A stretch of 64,000 bases of DNA, taken from Amia ocellicauda. Taxonomy: Eukaryota > Chordata > Actinopteri > Amiiformes > Amiidae. Location: NCBI RefSeq assembly GCF_036373705.1, contig NC_089869.1:6675676-6739675 (forward strand), read 5' to 3'. The notes under the pieces are model-generated. The model made no database searches. It was not told the DNA's origin and saw only the letters and a list, made by a program, of their open reading frames with translations. Below are positions 12,185 to 42,900 of the stretch, in pieces (position 1 is the stretch's first letter; every line of letters begins with the position of its first letter). Position numbers and translations under genes: made by a program.

Positions 12185-12659
12185 TTTGGCGCCGAACCTT
12201 TCACCTCTCCTGGTAGATACCACCCTACACGTACAGGGGTAGGCACCAATATATGTACAGTGGTGATTGTGTTTCTTTAATGTTCATGAACGCAAATCCA
12301 AACACTATCAACTAAAATACGTAGAAAGACTCAAATTATAACATTTGTCACACGAAATGTCCACGATTTACTCTTCAACACATATACATGTTTCCATCGT
12401 CTACCCCTATTTTGCGCATTTTCATCAGCCTGAGTTAGCCCCCCCCCTCCTCCTGTCGCCATTTTGGTGCCTGTTGTTTCTTGTTTTTGCGTGCGGGGAG
12501 AATCGCATTTTCCGACAATTTATTCTAAATGATTTAATTGCAAACATATATTGATTATTTTGGTAATCTCTCGCTCCTTCCCTTCCGCGGAGGGAGAGGA
12601 AGTTTCTCGCCGTTTTGTAGATTTTTTTTTCTGAGGCAACTCCACCTGGAAGCCCAGAC
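12185..12659 (+). promoter_or_regulatory. smc3: smc3 promoter and 5'UTR region
   Basis: This stretch has CpG-containing sequence without a TATA box, as expected for a housekeeping gene. There is an E2F consensus TTTGGCGC at 12185-12192, a YY1-type CGCCATTTTGG at 12457-12467, and a second E2F-like TTTCTCGCCG at about 12603-12612 next to the start codon. These fit cell-cycle-linked expression of a cohesin subunit. The transcription start cannot be placed exactly. Confidence 0.5.
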
Positions 12660-31235
<18,576 letters not shown>

Positions 31236-31850
31236 GAAGTAGCCATGAACCTCAGACCTTCAACACATGCTGCCCATGCCTTCCTGAGCTGTCCATACTG
31301 TAGTTCTACTAGAAGACACCTTGCACGCATTGCTTGACATGTTATAGCCGCGCAGTTCTTACCTTTCTGTTTTCAAATATTGTTTTTGGGGAAAGAACTG
31401 CTGTGAGGAAATTGTATTTTAAGTCATCAAGGATGTCAGGTTTTAGCGGTTTATGGATAGTTTTTTTTTTTTTTTTTTTTGTACGCAACTTAATAGATTT
31501 AAACTGATCCAGTGACCGAGATCAGGGTAAGCATATTATTTTGGGGTAAAAAAAAAAAAAGGAATAACATTGTATTTGAAATATTACGGAGAGAAGCATT
31601 TAACCGTTCATGGTTTTGTTTGGCATTTCACCTTTCCCCCCCAAGTGCAGTTCCTGTAAATTTTTGATATTAAACCTCTTTTTTTGTACTTGCAGTGATC
31701 ATACAGAAACCCTTTGTTTTTGTAGTTTCCACATTGCTGTTTTTAAGTTCTTTTGGAAATGTATCCTCTTTTTTTGTTTGTTTGTGCTATTTTCCTTTCC
31801 TATTTTAATCAATTCAAATAAAATCTAAACGATTTTAGTGCAGAAAGTTT
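31236..31850 (+). other. smc3: smc3 3'UTR and poly(A) signal
   Basis: Non-coding sequence after the smc3 stop, with long T and A runs. AATAAA at 31817-31822 is followed by a GT-rich AGTTTGTTTATGCTGT, so cleavage near 31840 is likely. Confidence 0.7.
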
Positions 31851-31967
31851 GTTTATGCTGTCGTCTAACTTATGGTTTCCCCTGTTACACTAGGCAAAAA
31901 ATAATAAACCATATAAAAACCTTTTGAAAAAAATATTTTTGTGCTTGAGTCCCTATAATACTGTGTA

Positions 31968-32943
31968 CACTCACCTAAAGGATTATTAGGAACACCATAC
32001 TAATACTGTGTTTGACCCCCTTTCGCCATCAGAACTGCCTTAATTCTACGTGGCATTGATTCAACAAGGTGCTGAAAGCATTCTTTAGAAATGTTATGTC
32101 ATAAAGGGATGGACATGGTCAGAAACAATGCTCAGGTAGGCCGTGGCATTTAAACGATGCCCAATTGGCACTAAGGGGCCTAAAGTGTGCCAAGAAAACA
32201 TCCCCCACACCATTACACCACCACCACCAGCCTGCACAGTGGTAACAAGGCATGATGGATCCATGTTCTCATTCTGTTTACGCCAAATTCTGACTCTACC
32301 ATCTGAATGTCTCAACAGAAATCGAGACTCATCAGACCAGGCAACATTTTTCCAGTCTTCAACTGTCCAATTTTGGTGAGCTTGTGCAAATTGTAGCCTC
32401 TTTTTCCTATTTGTAGTGGAGATGAGTGGTACCCAGTGGGGTCCTCTGCTGTTGTAGCCCATCCGCCTCAAGGTTGTACGTGTTGTGGCTTCACAAATGC
32501 TTTGCTGCCTACCTCGGTTGTAACGAGTGGTTCTTTCAGTCAAAGTTGCTCTTCTATCAGCTTGAATCAGTCGGCCCATTCTCCTCTGACCTCTAGCATC
32601 AACAAGGCATTTTCGCCCACAGGACTGCCGCATACTGGATGTTTTTCCCTTTTCACACCATTCTTTGTAAACCCTAGAAATGGTTGTGCGTGAAAATCCC
32701 AGTAACTGAGCAGATTGTGAAATACTCAGACCGGCCCGTCTGGCACCAACAACCATGCCACGCTCAAAATTGCTTAAATCACCTTTCTTTCCCATTCAGA
32801 CATTCAGTTTGGAGTTCAGGAGATTGTCTTGACCAGGACCACACCCCTAAATGCATTGAAGCAACTGCCATGTGATTGGTTGGTTAGATAATTGCATTAA
32901 TGAGAAATTGAACAGGTGTTCCTAATAATCCTTTAGGTGAGTG
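31968..32943 (-). mobile_element. Tc1/mariner element, same family, internally deleted, 976 bp
   Basis: It has the same 29-bp inverted repeats as the copy in smc3 intron 5, here flanked by TA at 31966-31967 and 32944-32945, in opposite orientation. Compared with that copy it lacks the segment matching 16069-16315 (247 bp), replaced by 2 bp (AT). The lengths reconcile exactly: 1223 - 247 + 2 - 2 (the G-run difference) = 976. It lies about 130 bp past the smc3 poly(A) site. Confidence 0.97.
32094..32795 (-). pseudogene. Truncated Tc1/mariner transposase
   Basis: This is the amino-terminal 233 residues of the same transposase, with an unbroken frame across the G-run that is shifted in the other copy. 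The frame ends right after HPFMT at the deletion junction. The DNA-binding region and the first catalytic Asp (WSDESRF) remain; the second Asp and the Glu are deleted, so no activity is possible. Confidence 0.93.
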
Positions 32944-32964
32944 TATATTGCTGTGTGTCATTTA

Positions 32965-33303
32965 CAGTTAGGTACATAAATATTTAATTTTGGACAGTGA
33001 CACAATTGTCATCATTTTGGCTCTGTACGCCACCACAATGGATTTGAAAGGAAACAATCAAGATGTGCTTTAAGTGTTCAAAAGTATTTGTCTCTGAAGT
33101 ATTTGGACAATTTAGTGCCTAACTAATATAATCATGAATTCAATTGTGAGTTTCAATACTTGGTTGCAAATCCTTTACAGTCAATGACTGCCTGAAGTCT
33201 GGAACCCATAGACATCACCAGATGCTGGGTTTCTTCCCTGGTGATGCTCTGCCAGGCCTGCACTGCAGCTGTCTTTAGTTCCTGCTTGTTCTTGGGGCGT
33301 TCT
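32965..33303 (-). mobile_element. 3' end of a different Tc1-like transposon
   Basis: The fragment begins CAGTTAGGTACATAAATATTT after a TA (32963-32964). This resembles the end of a common fish DNA transposon (the CAGTTAGGTCCATAAATATTTGG type). Read on the minus strand it encodes the carboxy end of a transposase, residues over 33296-33153. They include QAWQSITREETQHLVMSMGS and RLQAVIDCKGFATKY-stop, the same layout as Tc1 C-termini of the ...VESMPRRIQAVIKAKGG... type. The other end is missing. It starts only 21 bp from the neighbouring Tc1/mariner copy. Confidence 0.8.
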
Positions 33304-33409
33304 TAGGTTGGCTTATATATTGAATAGGCACGATTTTATTAATTAAATAAAATGCCTAGTTGCTGTAGGTTTATTTTTAAATTAATTTTCCTTAATGGAT
33401 ACTTATTTT

Positions 33410-33446
33410 TGTATGTATGTATGTATTTATTTATTTATTTATTTAA
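33410..33446. repeat. (GTAT)n/(TTTA)n microsatellite
   Basis: GTAT units passing into TTTA units. Confidence 0.85.
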
Positions 33447-33449
33447 AGA

Positions 33450-34230
33450 AACATTTTGAGGTGTTGGTTTCAGCTTGTCCTTGCCAGACAGAAAGAAACA
33501 ACATTTTTAAGTTTGCCATGTATGTTTAACTCAACGAAGTAAACTGCAGAGCACCAAATCTGATTTTATATTCCATTCGTTTTGATGAATGATGACCACA
33601 TGAATCACTAATTTAACATGAAGCCTAGGCTTAAAAGTTTGTAAAATGAAATGATGCAGCAAGAACCTGGAACTGTGAAGTAAGGTTGCTCAGAAACGCA
33701 TTAAAAAAAAAAAAAGAGATGGTGAACAGTGGAATCCATTAGCACAATAATTATATCAATTTATTTGAATTGAAAGCGGTGGGACTAGCAGGCCCTGTGT
33801 GTGTGACAGATGCAGCTTCAATGAAGAACCATGTGCAGCTCAGTTTTTGATTTTCAAGGAGGAAAAGATGATAAAGGTAAATAAATAAGCTTACAATAAG
33901 TTAATGTACACGATATAAGCTGCATATTACATTGGAGTGGAGAAGAATAATTGACAACCTTTTAAATAAACCAACAAGAGTATTTTAGAAGGAACGCTTA
34001 AAAATGTAATTACTGTTGAAACGGATCCCAGAAAACGTAATGTCCTAAAAGAGTAATTAATTTAAAAGCTGAACGCTGATAGGCCCGTTTCCAAACTACG
34101 TCAGCAGGCGCGATAGACAGGTGTTCAATTAGCGGGAGAGACGAGCGTAGTTAGGATAGACCTCTGATAACTTGATATTTTTTAATTAACCTGTCATACA
34201 GTAACATTGTATGGTCTATTAGAATTAAGT
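33450..34230. other. Intergenic, upstream of the astacin gene
   Basis: AT-rich, with no recognised repeat or exon. The promoter of the astacin gene should lie near its 3' end, but no convincing TATA box at a suitable distance stands out. Confidence 0.4.
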
Positions 34231-34236
34231 TTTAAA

Positions 34237-37200
34237 ATGGAGTTTATGATGGAAATCCTAATTTTCACCTATTTTCTAATTTCTGAAGCAGGTACTGACG
34301 GTATTTTAATTAGGCGGAACTGTCCTCGTTGTATTTGTTATAGCTTACCCAAACCTTAAATGGAAATAAACGGCGAAAATACAAAACTGTTGTGATAAAA
34401 CCTAATTTCATATAGGTATATCTTATTTATAAGTAGTTTACTTTGATAAGCCGTTAAAAAATGCAATGAATGATTTTTTTTTTTTTAGTAGTTAAAGCAA
34501 GACCTGTTCGGAGAGATTCCAGGACTTTTCAGATAAGTTTGGATTCAAAAGAAAACAAGGATGAAATCATTGAAATTAACCGAGGTGAGTTTGCAGCAAT
34601 TTGGGCTACGTTTTCACTATAGTCAGGTCATATAATCGTCGTCGGGTTTGTTGTTTGTTTTGTTACTGGACCCAGCGGTCTCACACAATTTAAACCAGTG
34701 AACCCAGTATGACTGAGACTCGGTTAAAGACAACGGTCGTGTTCGAGTAGCGCAGATTTCCGCAGTTCTGCGCGGCTCCACCAATGGGATCGCTGGGACT
34801 GTACAGATCTGCGCAGAACTGCGGGCATCTGCGCTACAAAAACGCCACCATTGTCCTGGTCTTCACATATGGTCTAAAGTCAGCAATGCGGTACAAATTA
34901 AACATGAGATTAAGTTTAACACGTAGATACAAATCTTTGTAAATTGTAGTGACGCTGGTGTTAGTGTTAGTGGGTTATATTTTTCAGGTTTACTAAAGGA
35001 CAAAACGTCAAGCCAGATACCTCTGATGGAAGGTGATATCATATTAGAAGTGAGTAATAGTCTGCAAATTATCATCCTTAAACGCACACCATTTTAATAT
35101 TTAACGATACTAAAACTATTTCTTCCTTCAGTGTTTTTTATCTTTACAATTTTGATTTTTTTTTTTTTTTTAGCAAGTTTTGTTTTGCTTATATATTAAG
35201 TGATTTTATACTAGATTGAAAACAAAATAAATTAACAAACAAACCGGCTATTACAAATGTATGCCCATCTATGGACCTTTCCAATTAGTGTTTTTGTCCA
35301 TTCTTGTGAATATTGTACTTATTAATCTGCCCCAAAAAACAATTGAGATATGTTGATGCAAAGTAAAATCAGTTTCAGGTAAAGCATATCAGCTATTATT
35401 CTAGTTTTATTTTTATAACACGTGTATATATAATATTATTTATGTTTTTACAGGAAACCCGAGGTTCGGACACCCTCATCAAATGGCCCAAATCTTCTGA
35501 TGGCCTTGTGCGAGTCCCATATATCCTTTCCAAGTCTTATAGTAAGAATTATTTCAGATCTACACCTTTCTGCTTCCAAATGATAATTAAGCACCATAGA
35601 CTTCTCATCTGCTACAGCTTTTTAGATCTCTGGAATTTTATAAGCAGCTGATATGGGACCATTTACTAAAAAAAGGTTTTATTTTAGCAATAACTTTATT
35701 ATTGTTAGTGGTGTGTGAGCATTATTTATAAATGTAATTTCAGTAAGTGGGCATATGAAAGGAGTTCTTTATACCTGTAAAGAAGAAAGACACGCACACA
35801 CCTGTGACAATAAAACAAAGTATTTAGGCTTAGTTATTTTTATAATTTAAAGAAAACTGGAATTATCATGAATACTTCATTCAAGTTAGGATACCACAGA
35901 TTCTGAATGGTGCTTCTGAATTCTGAACTCCTGATTTCAGTCTTTTATTGATATATTGCACTTTGCCTGGAATTGCCCTGATAAGATAAATCCATTTTCT
36001 TGCAGGTTCATTGAACGTGAAGAAAATCACAGATGCTTTCGCAGATTTTCAGCAATACACATGTATTCGCTTAGTACCGAGGAATGGAGAAATAGACTAT
36101 ATTGCCTTTAACCCTTTGTCAGGGTTTGTATTTAATTTTCCACTTTGTTCTGCAGTTTCTTCTAAGAATCCAGCTTGCCTGTTCTAGTCATTAGCTGGTC
36201 AAGGTTTTCTTATTCCTAGTTATTGTTTCAGTGCACATCTACAAGTTACTTGGCTAAGTTACAAGGTATGTGGCTCATGATGGAACAGCACTGCAGGCAT
36301 TTGCAGATTTAAAAAACCCACTCTAGATTTTAATTCCCTATTCTCCTTTTAAGTTTAAAACTTGTCCCGGTCTTACACTTGAATTGTTAATCAGTTTCAA
36401 ATGTCAAATTTGGTTGAAGGAACATTGATTAAAGCCCTTGGTTTGGGGGTGTCAAAGGGCACCTAAAAAGATGGTCACCCTGTTTCTACAGCTTTGCTCC
36501 TCATGAATCATCAATCAGTTGAAGTTAGTGTTAGTGGTATGCCAGCCAAGTTTTTTTTTTTTTTTTTGCTCTGTCTAACTCCTGTCCTGCTGTGTCATTC
36601 CCTTGACACACTTTTTGAGAATTCAGACAAGGCATAAAAAAAGAAAACTGGGGCATTAGTGGCTTTAGGTGTGTGCAACATTGTATCTGTATCATTTAAG
36701 AATATTTATTAATCACATTATGCATGCAAGAGATTTAGATAGACACTTGAAGAACTGCATTTCTTTCCCTGTGTGTAAACAAGGTCACTGTCTCACTGTG
36801 TTGGTACTGTGCTGTAGTTCAACCCTGATACCTAGAAGAACAGAGTCTGATAAGAACCAGTTTTCACCAGCAATTTGGGCTTGACACATCGTCCAAACCC
36901 CCTTATATTAAACATTACGTATGCCTTAATTCTCCTCGGTTTGACTATATATGGGTCTTCCAGTTGTCGGACAGAAACCGAACTTGCACTCATCACGGGA
37001 AAGACATGCAGGCCTGTTATCTTTCTCTCCTGTCTGATCTGCATAAAAGTGCCTGTAGTTTGTAACTTCTATTCTCTGTTCTCGAGATTGCATCTTGAAC
37101 CTCTTCCTTGTAGCTGCTTGTAATAAAAACCTTTTGATTGGAGGTGCATCTCTCTCTGAATTTCTGCGACTCTTCAGCACTGCAAAAACCTTTACGCGTT

Positions 37201-39801
37201 TCTTTTTCTCAAGGTGCTACTCCAATGTGGGACAAACAGGGGGTGAACAGGTTGTGTCCCTGAATGATCTGTGCCTGTCCGTTGAGGGAAACGGCACAGT
37301 GCAGCACGAGCTCCTTCATGTGCTGGGCTTCTGGCATGAACACTCCCGCAACGATCGCGACTCATTCATTGACATCATCTGGTCTAATATTTGGTTAGGT
37401 AAGACGCAGGTCTAGGGGCACCACTTCCCATTTGATGCTTTTGTGTTTCGCTTGTTAGTATGTTTCTATACATACTAAAACTGAAATGTTGCAGTCATAT
37501 AACTTGTTTAATGTGGTAGGTGTATTCATAATCTAATAATTCATTTAATTGAATTATCTTGTAAGTAATTTAAGTACTACTTTTTTATATTTGTTTTGTC
37601 ATTATTTCAATAGGGTATTCATTCAATTTTCTTACCAGAGAAACCAACAGTCTTGTACCGTATGACTATGGTTCTGTCATGCACTATTCACCGTGAGTTC
37701 GAAACAAAATGCTTTTTATTTGCGTGTTTTTTTATTAGTCCCTCAAATGGTGCCCTTCTTTGTAGTTTAAAACTGCTTTCTTAATATTTTCTGTCCTTTA
37801 GGTTGGCTTTCAGTATGAACGGCAACCCAACTATTGTCCCCAAAAGTAAAAGTGCAATGATCGGACAACGGACTAAACTGAGCCGATTGGACATCCAGAA
37901 AGTGAACCTGCTCTACGAGTGTGCCAAAGGTGAACCTTTTTCATAAGACCTGCCCTGGCATCCAAACCATGCATTGTGTGTATATATATGTATTTTTTTT
38001 AAAGTTACTGCATATTAGACTTTTTTTTTTTTTTTTCTCAAATGTATTTATTCTCTCTCTAATGTCTCTGTATCCAGTATCTGTTCCAGACAATGTATCC
38101 ACACTTAAAATGGCAATAAAGACTGCTGTAAACAAATGGATCGACTCGGCCGTACCCAGTTTGGAAAATGACCGGGCTGGCTGTGCTCCAGTGGAGGCCT
38201 CTCTCTGTGATTTCGAGCACGGGCTCTCTGGATGGGAGCTGAACACTGCTGTCTGCAGATGGACTGTGCACAGGGGTCCCACGCGCTTTTTAGCCACAGG
38301 ACCTGAACGCAATGTCACACTGCATCGCTGCAGTGCACAAAATGAAGGTAAAGAAGTAAAGTTTACCTACAATTTTCCACAATGGCAAATGTTACGTGTT
38401 GTGGAAGTCCCATCTGATGCCCAATTCCTCTCTGAACAGGAACAAATTGCCTAGCAGAGGACAAGTACTGACTCTTTCCATACTGACTATAGAATAGTGC
38501 TAAGGCATTGAAACAGGGTGATTGAGATTCTGTAACTGGTCAGTGCTTCTCACATTACACCAGAGCTTAAATTTGTGACGTGTAACCGATGTATCTAAAG
38601 TTGAAAGGTTTCTCAAATTAGATTTTAAAATGTGACTTTCTTTTTCTGCAGGAAACTTTCTTTATATAAATGGCTGTAATACTAATGTGCCTGATAAAGC
38701 ACAGCTAGTCAGCATCTTGCTTCAAGGACCATCATGCATTTCCTTTATGTACCAGATGAATGGACCACCCGATGGTAGGACCTGATTGGTTCCTATTCTT
38801 GTAATAATTCTTTACTTATCAAAGCTGCTATAGTGTTTTTGTTTATGTATTGTGTGTGTGGTGGGTGGTAACTTTGGAGTTGGAACACACAACTTAATTG
38901 TGTGGTGTCAGTTTCCACTACCGTACCTTATCTGAGTGACCCGAGTTTGCTTGCTCTTTCAGGGTCTGCATCTCTTAAAGTATACAAGCGGTCATCTGCA
39001 GGAACTGAACTCCTCTGGACAGCAAAAAATGGCACAAGGTGGAGTTTTGAGAGCGTCCGCATTCTCTCTGATGTGTGTGATACCTACCAGGTAAGTGTTA
39101 GTTGTATGCATGGCTATTCTTTAGCTTTTAATGTGGTTTTCAACTCATCTGTAACACTTATGTCTTTTATTGTGACTTGGCTTGGTATTTTTGATGGGCC
39201 CTTTACCTTCTGTGGTCACACTGATATAAGCATATTTTCCACCTTTACCACTAGGTGGAACTAAAGAGCAAAGTGCCACCAAGCTTCATGAAACTAAGGG
39301 AATAGCATGTTAAAATCTATACATTCATGATTTTCTTGGTTTTTGGTGTGTCTTTTTTTTGTTTTCGGCATTTTGTTTGGCTAGTATTAGTGAAGAGTAA
39401 AGTTTATATAGATTGCTGCATTACCAGTTTCCTTTAAGTGGCATGAATGCCTTCTGTTTCTTGTATTATTGATCAGTCCGCAGTCGGTTATTAAAATGTC
39501 AGAGTTCTGATTCATATTTGTGTTGAAAAGCTTACATTACTTTCCCTGCGATATTATCTTTCTGCTCATTTATTAAGCGCATTGAAAATGGGTCTTTTTT
39601 AAATAGGTTTCTTTGCAAACCAGCTTGTCGTGCTAGTTGTGAATTGTGTGAAAAGGTCCCTGAGAGCCTGTCGATGCCCCCCCACAGGTTGTCTTTGAGG
39701 GAGTAACTGACAGTCCCTCAAGTGAAGCTGCTATTGATGATGTACGTGTCCAGACAGAATGTTACGTCTATAATGAGATAATTGAAGCTCCTTGTGACTG
39801 A
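34237..39801 (+). CDS. Secreted astacin-family zinc metalloprotease with MAM domain, 12 exons, 481 aa
   Basis: Coding exons: 34237-34291, 34489-34584, 34988-35049, 35454-35541, 36006-36123, 37214-37398, 37614-37692, 37802-37929, 38078-38347, 38652-38774, 38963-39090, 39688-39801; all GT-AG, phases consistent. Residues 1-18 are a hydrophobic signal peptide. The propeptide ends with MEGD (64-67), matching the FxGD aspartate switch that masks the zinc. The catalytic domain runs from about 75 to 268. It has the zinc site HELLHVLGFWH (171-181) followed by EHSRNDRD, Met-turn SVMHY (222-226) and the four canonical cysteines (C120, C141, C160, C268). A MAM domain (about 311-468, beginning CDFEHGLSGW) ends the protein. 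There is no MATH, EGF or membrane segment, so it is shorter than meprins and lacks their anchor. It should be a secreted endopeptidase; the substrate is unknown. It is probably meprin-related or a separate astacin-MAM type, and I cannot name the orthologue. Confidence 0.93.
34735..34849. repeat. Short foldback (MITE-like) element, copy B
   Basis: Two 27-bp arms (34747-34773 and 34811-34837) pair with 25 matches. The flanks continue the inverted repeat weakly outward to about 34729 and 34854 (GACAACGGT against ACCATTGTC). The loop contains a CCAAT box (34781-34785). It is the inverted relative of copy A at 12048-12169. It lies in intron 2 of the astacin gene. No coding capacity. Confidence 0.75.
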
Positions 39802-39900
39802 AAATAACCTGGGCTACTCACCTGAGAGAGTGGCAAGAGAGAAAGTTGTGAATGCAAAACAAAATCAATTTGCATAATAAATCGGTTACTTTCTAACTTG
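39802..39900 (+). other. Astacin gene 3'UTR with poly(A) signal
   Basis: AATAAA at 39876-39881, 75 bp after the stop codon, in an otherwise AT-rich sequence. A short 3'UTR is likely. Confidence 0.55.
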
Positions 39901-42900
39901 TTAACAAAGTTGTGGTTTATTTTTAAACAAATTGTGAAAAATAGTATAGTTGGCCAATTAGTTGTTTTTCCATAAAATATTGATTGATACACTTCAGACC
40001 ATTGAATTATATTGAGTGACCTTTCACAGTTCAGTCAATTTGGAATCTGTTTTCTCTGGGCTGAATTGGACTTCAGTGAGTTCTGAAAAGATGCAACTAT
40101 ACAACTATAGTGTTTTGGACTATTTATTTAAGCCAAAATCTAGAATGCATTAACATAAAGGTATGAATATATTTTTCCATTTCAACAGACTGCAGTTTGT
40201 CTTGCATAAACTAAGATGGAACAGTTGTTAAGATTGTTCAAATTCTAAGCATTACAAGCTGTAAGAATTATTGAGTTGGTGACATTTTAAGTATTCTTTC
40301 GTTGATGTTTTCTCCACACATCTGTGTTGTTTTTTAATAATTGGAACTTGTCATTGTATATTAGTCCCCCAACTGATTTGGTGTGATTCAGTTTTTCTAA
40401 GATCTATTTGAATTTCCAGAACAAAAGAAAGGTGACTAATGTGGGTCTATGACATTTCATCACGGGGTACCATCATACCATCACCAATTTGCATATTTGT
40501 GTACAAATTAGGCCTACATACGGATTCTCTTTTGATTTAGATCGAAAATGTCTTAATGTCCTACGATTCCAAAACACTTCTATTAAATCTTAGTTACACA
40601 CGGCAGTTGTTTGGTTTTTCAAAGTACGTTTTAAATTAAGGTTAATTTGTGCCAAAATTAATACAATATAAAATACATAATCTATTTGAATAAATAAACT
40701 AAATCAATGTATAAATAGATATGTATTTCGTATTTATTAATTGTTGCGTAGATTACCCTCCATAAACAAAACCCGGTCACTGACTTGAAAGCCAATGTAA
40801 CCTGGGCCAAGGTTCCATCAAACAATACCAGACTGTTATCTGATCTAATATCCCAGATTATAAGTAGAATATGCCACCCTTATTTGATGTTGTATATAAG
40901 GTAAATTAGAGTATTTAACAAATACTGAAAACACCCAACACAGGTCTCCTTTGGTTAAAGGAAGAATATTGATATGAGAGCAGTTTATTCACACAATAAG
41001 AATACAATTTATAAATAGGTTAGATAAAATGAGCAGACTAATATTAAAAACTGTTTAGCAACAACACTGGGTTGGTAGAATACAAGATCGTAATTTACAT
41101 CCAACGAGGCAACTATCTCCACATTTGTTGTTGCTATTTAGGTGATACAGTACCGGTAGATTTTCATTGCTGCCGTTATAGTTTAGTTATTTGTTTTTTT
41201 AAATGAAACTTGTTTTGTTAAATGTGTTTTAGTCGACTGAATTTGGAAACTGCTCAAATGCGTCTTCTGTACTTGGGTTTCATAGAAGCAGGGCTGAGGA
41301 TCTGACTAATCATTTGCAGATCTGTAGTTAAAAGGCTGCAGACTTCCAATTACCCTGAAGATGCCGTAAGTAGCTTGAAATCTACAATTTGCCTAAACTG
41401 TTGTACATGTCTATGTCCACAAGGAATTCATTCAGTCAACGATGACGTTATGGGTAACAAATCGGCATTTGTTCGTGAGATTGATATTTCTAAGAATTGG
41501 AGGGTAGTCATGATGATCTGGATAAAACCTTAAGTGTGGATAAGCCTTGATGAAAACTTTTTGAAGATGTCAGGTTAACTGCCCCACGTTAGCACGTCAC
41601 TTCTGTTTCTGTTCTGTTTTGCTTTGGTTTTTGCTCTTTTGACATTCGTAAGTGCGTTGATCAAGGCTCATTACCCAGTTGCCAACAGTGTATCACATGT
41701 ACTCAAGACATGACTAAGTAATCGGGAGAAGGGGCCTTAATAAACCTGTCCATATTCGTAATTAACTGCATACAAGTTAATTTGTTGTCCAACAGGTGCC
41801 ACATGTCCTGCTCTCCTGAGGTTTAGGCTGGTTGATGAGGTCGCAGGGTGGTGTACTGTCCTGCTGCCCATCTAGAAGAGCAGTGATGGTGCTGGTCAAG
41901 TGTGAAATAGGGGGTGGGGAGGCAGTCAAGTTTTATTGCTGTAATTTACTGTCTAGAGGCCCTCATCTAACGTGTCGGAGAACCTATAAACTTGTCAGTT
42001 ACACAGGCTGCCATAGAAGGAACAGTTGCAGCATATCGCAGTTTCCCATGAATGCTCCATTCCTACAGTGACTTGATTTATGAACCCTGTTTATTACTCT
42101 GGTACTGTGCCTATTTCTAGAAAGCTGATATCTTGTAAGCAAAGTTAAAAATATTTTTCTAAACCCTCCTTTCTGCAGGGAGCTACTCTGGTTTTTGCCT
42201 TACTAAACGCCTGTAATGGACAAGGAATGAAATGGCTGACGATCTATAAATCAATGTGAATTTGAAAGGCACGTATTGTTTTGCACAAAACATTTTAAAT
42301 GAAGAGTGTTTAAAAAAAAAAATGATTTTTTTTAACAGTGTCTCGCATGTGATTCTAGAATTCCTCATTCCTTTAATCAATTGCTGTCCTCTGTTCGGTA
42401 TGACAGATATTCAGCTCTTTTAAATTGCTTGTATATGACATTCCCCTGAGATCAGATATTAGTTTAGTAAACAGGGTGGAGGTATGTTTTTGGGCCATGA
42501 TGACCAAAATTGTTCAAAATGTGTTCTTAGTATTAAGATAAGTTAAAATTACATCGCTTGATTTAAATTCCACAGTTGAAATCAAGAGATGAAATATGAA
42601 AATCAATATCGGTGTTCTGCTCTCTATTAATGTTTTGTCTGGATAACTGACCTTTCCACTAAACATAGGCTAGAAAGACTTCTGGAAGGAGCATACAGGG
42701 CAAATTAAAGTTGCACATTTTATAGTAAAACAAAAAATCAATCCAATAAACTTAATGTAAAGTATGCAGATAAGGACACAAAGTATACTGCACCACATTT
42801 GTCATACAGCAACTTGACCTTGTCATTCTCTTTTTTTTGTATTTTTATAATCCTGTGTTACAATTGGCTGTTCTTCATTGACAATGGCATTTACAACTGA

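Noticed and set aside
36669..37180. Several overlapping frames in astacin intron 5
   Set aside because: None joins the flanking exons in phase. The exon 5 to exon 6 junction is fixed by the conserved GCYSNVGQ segment.
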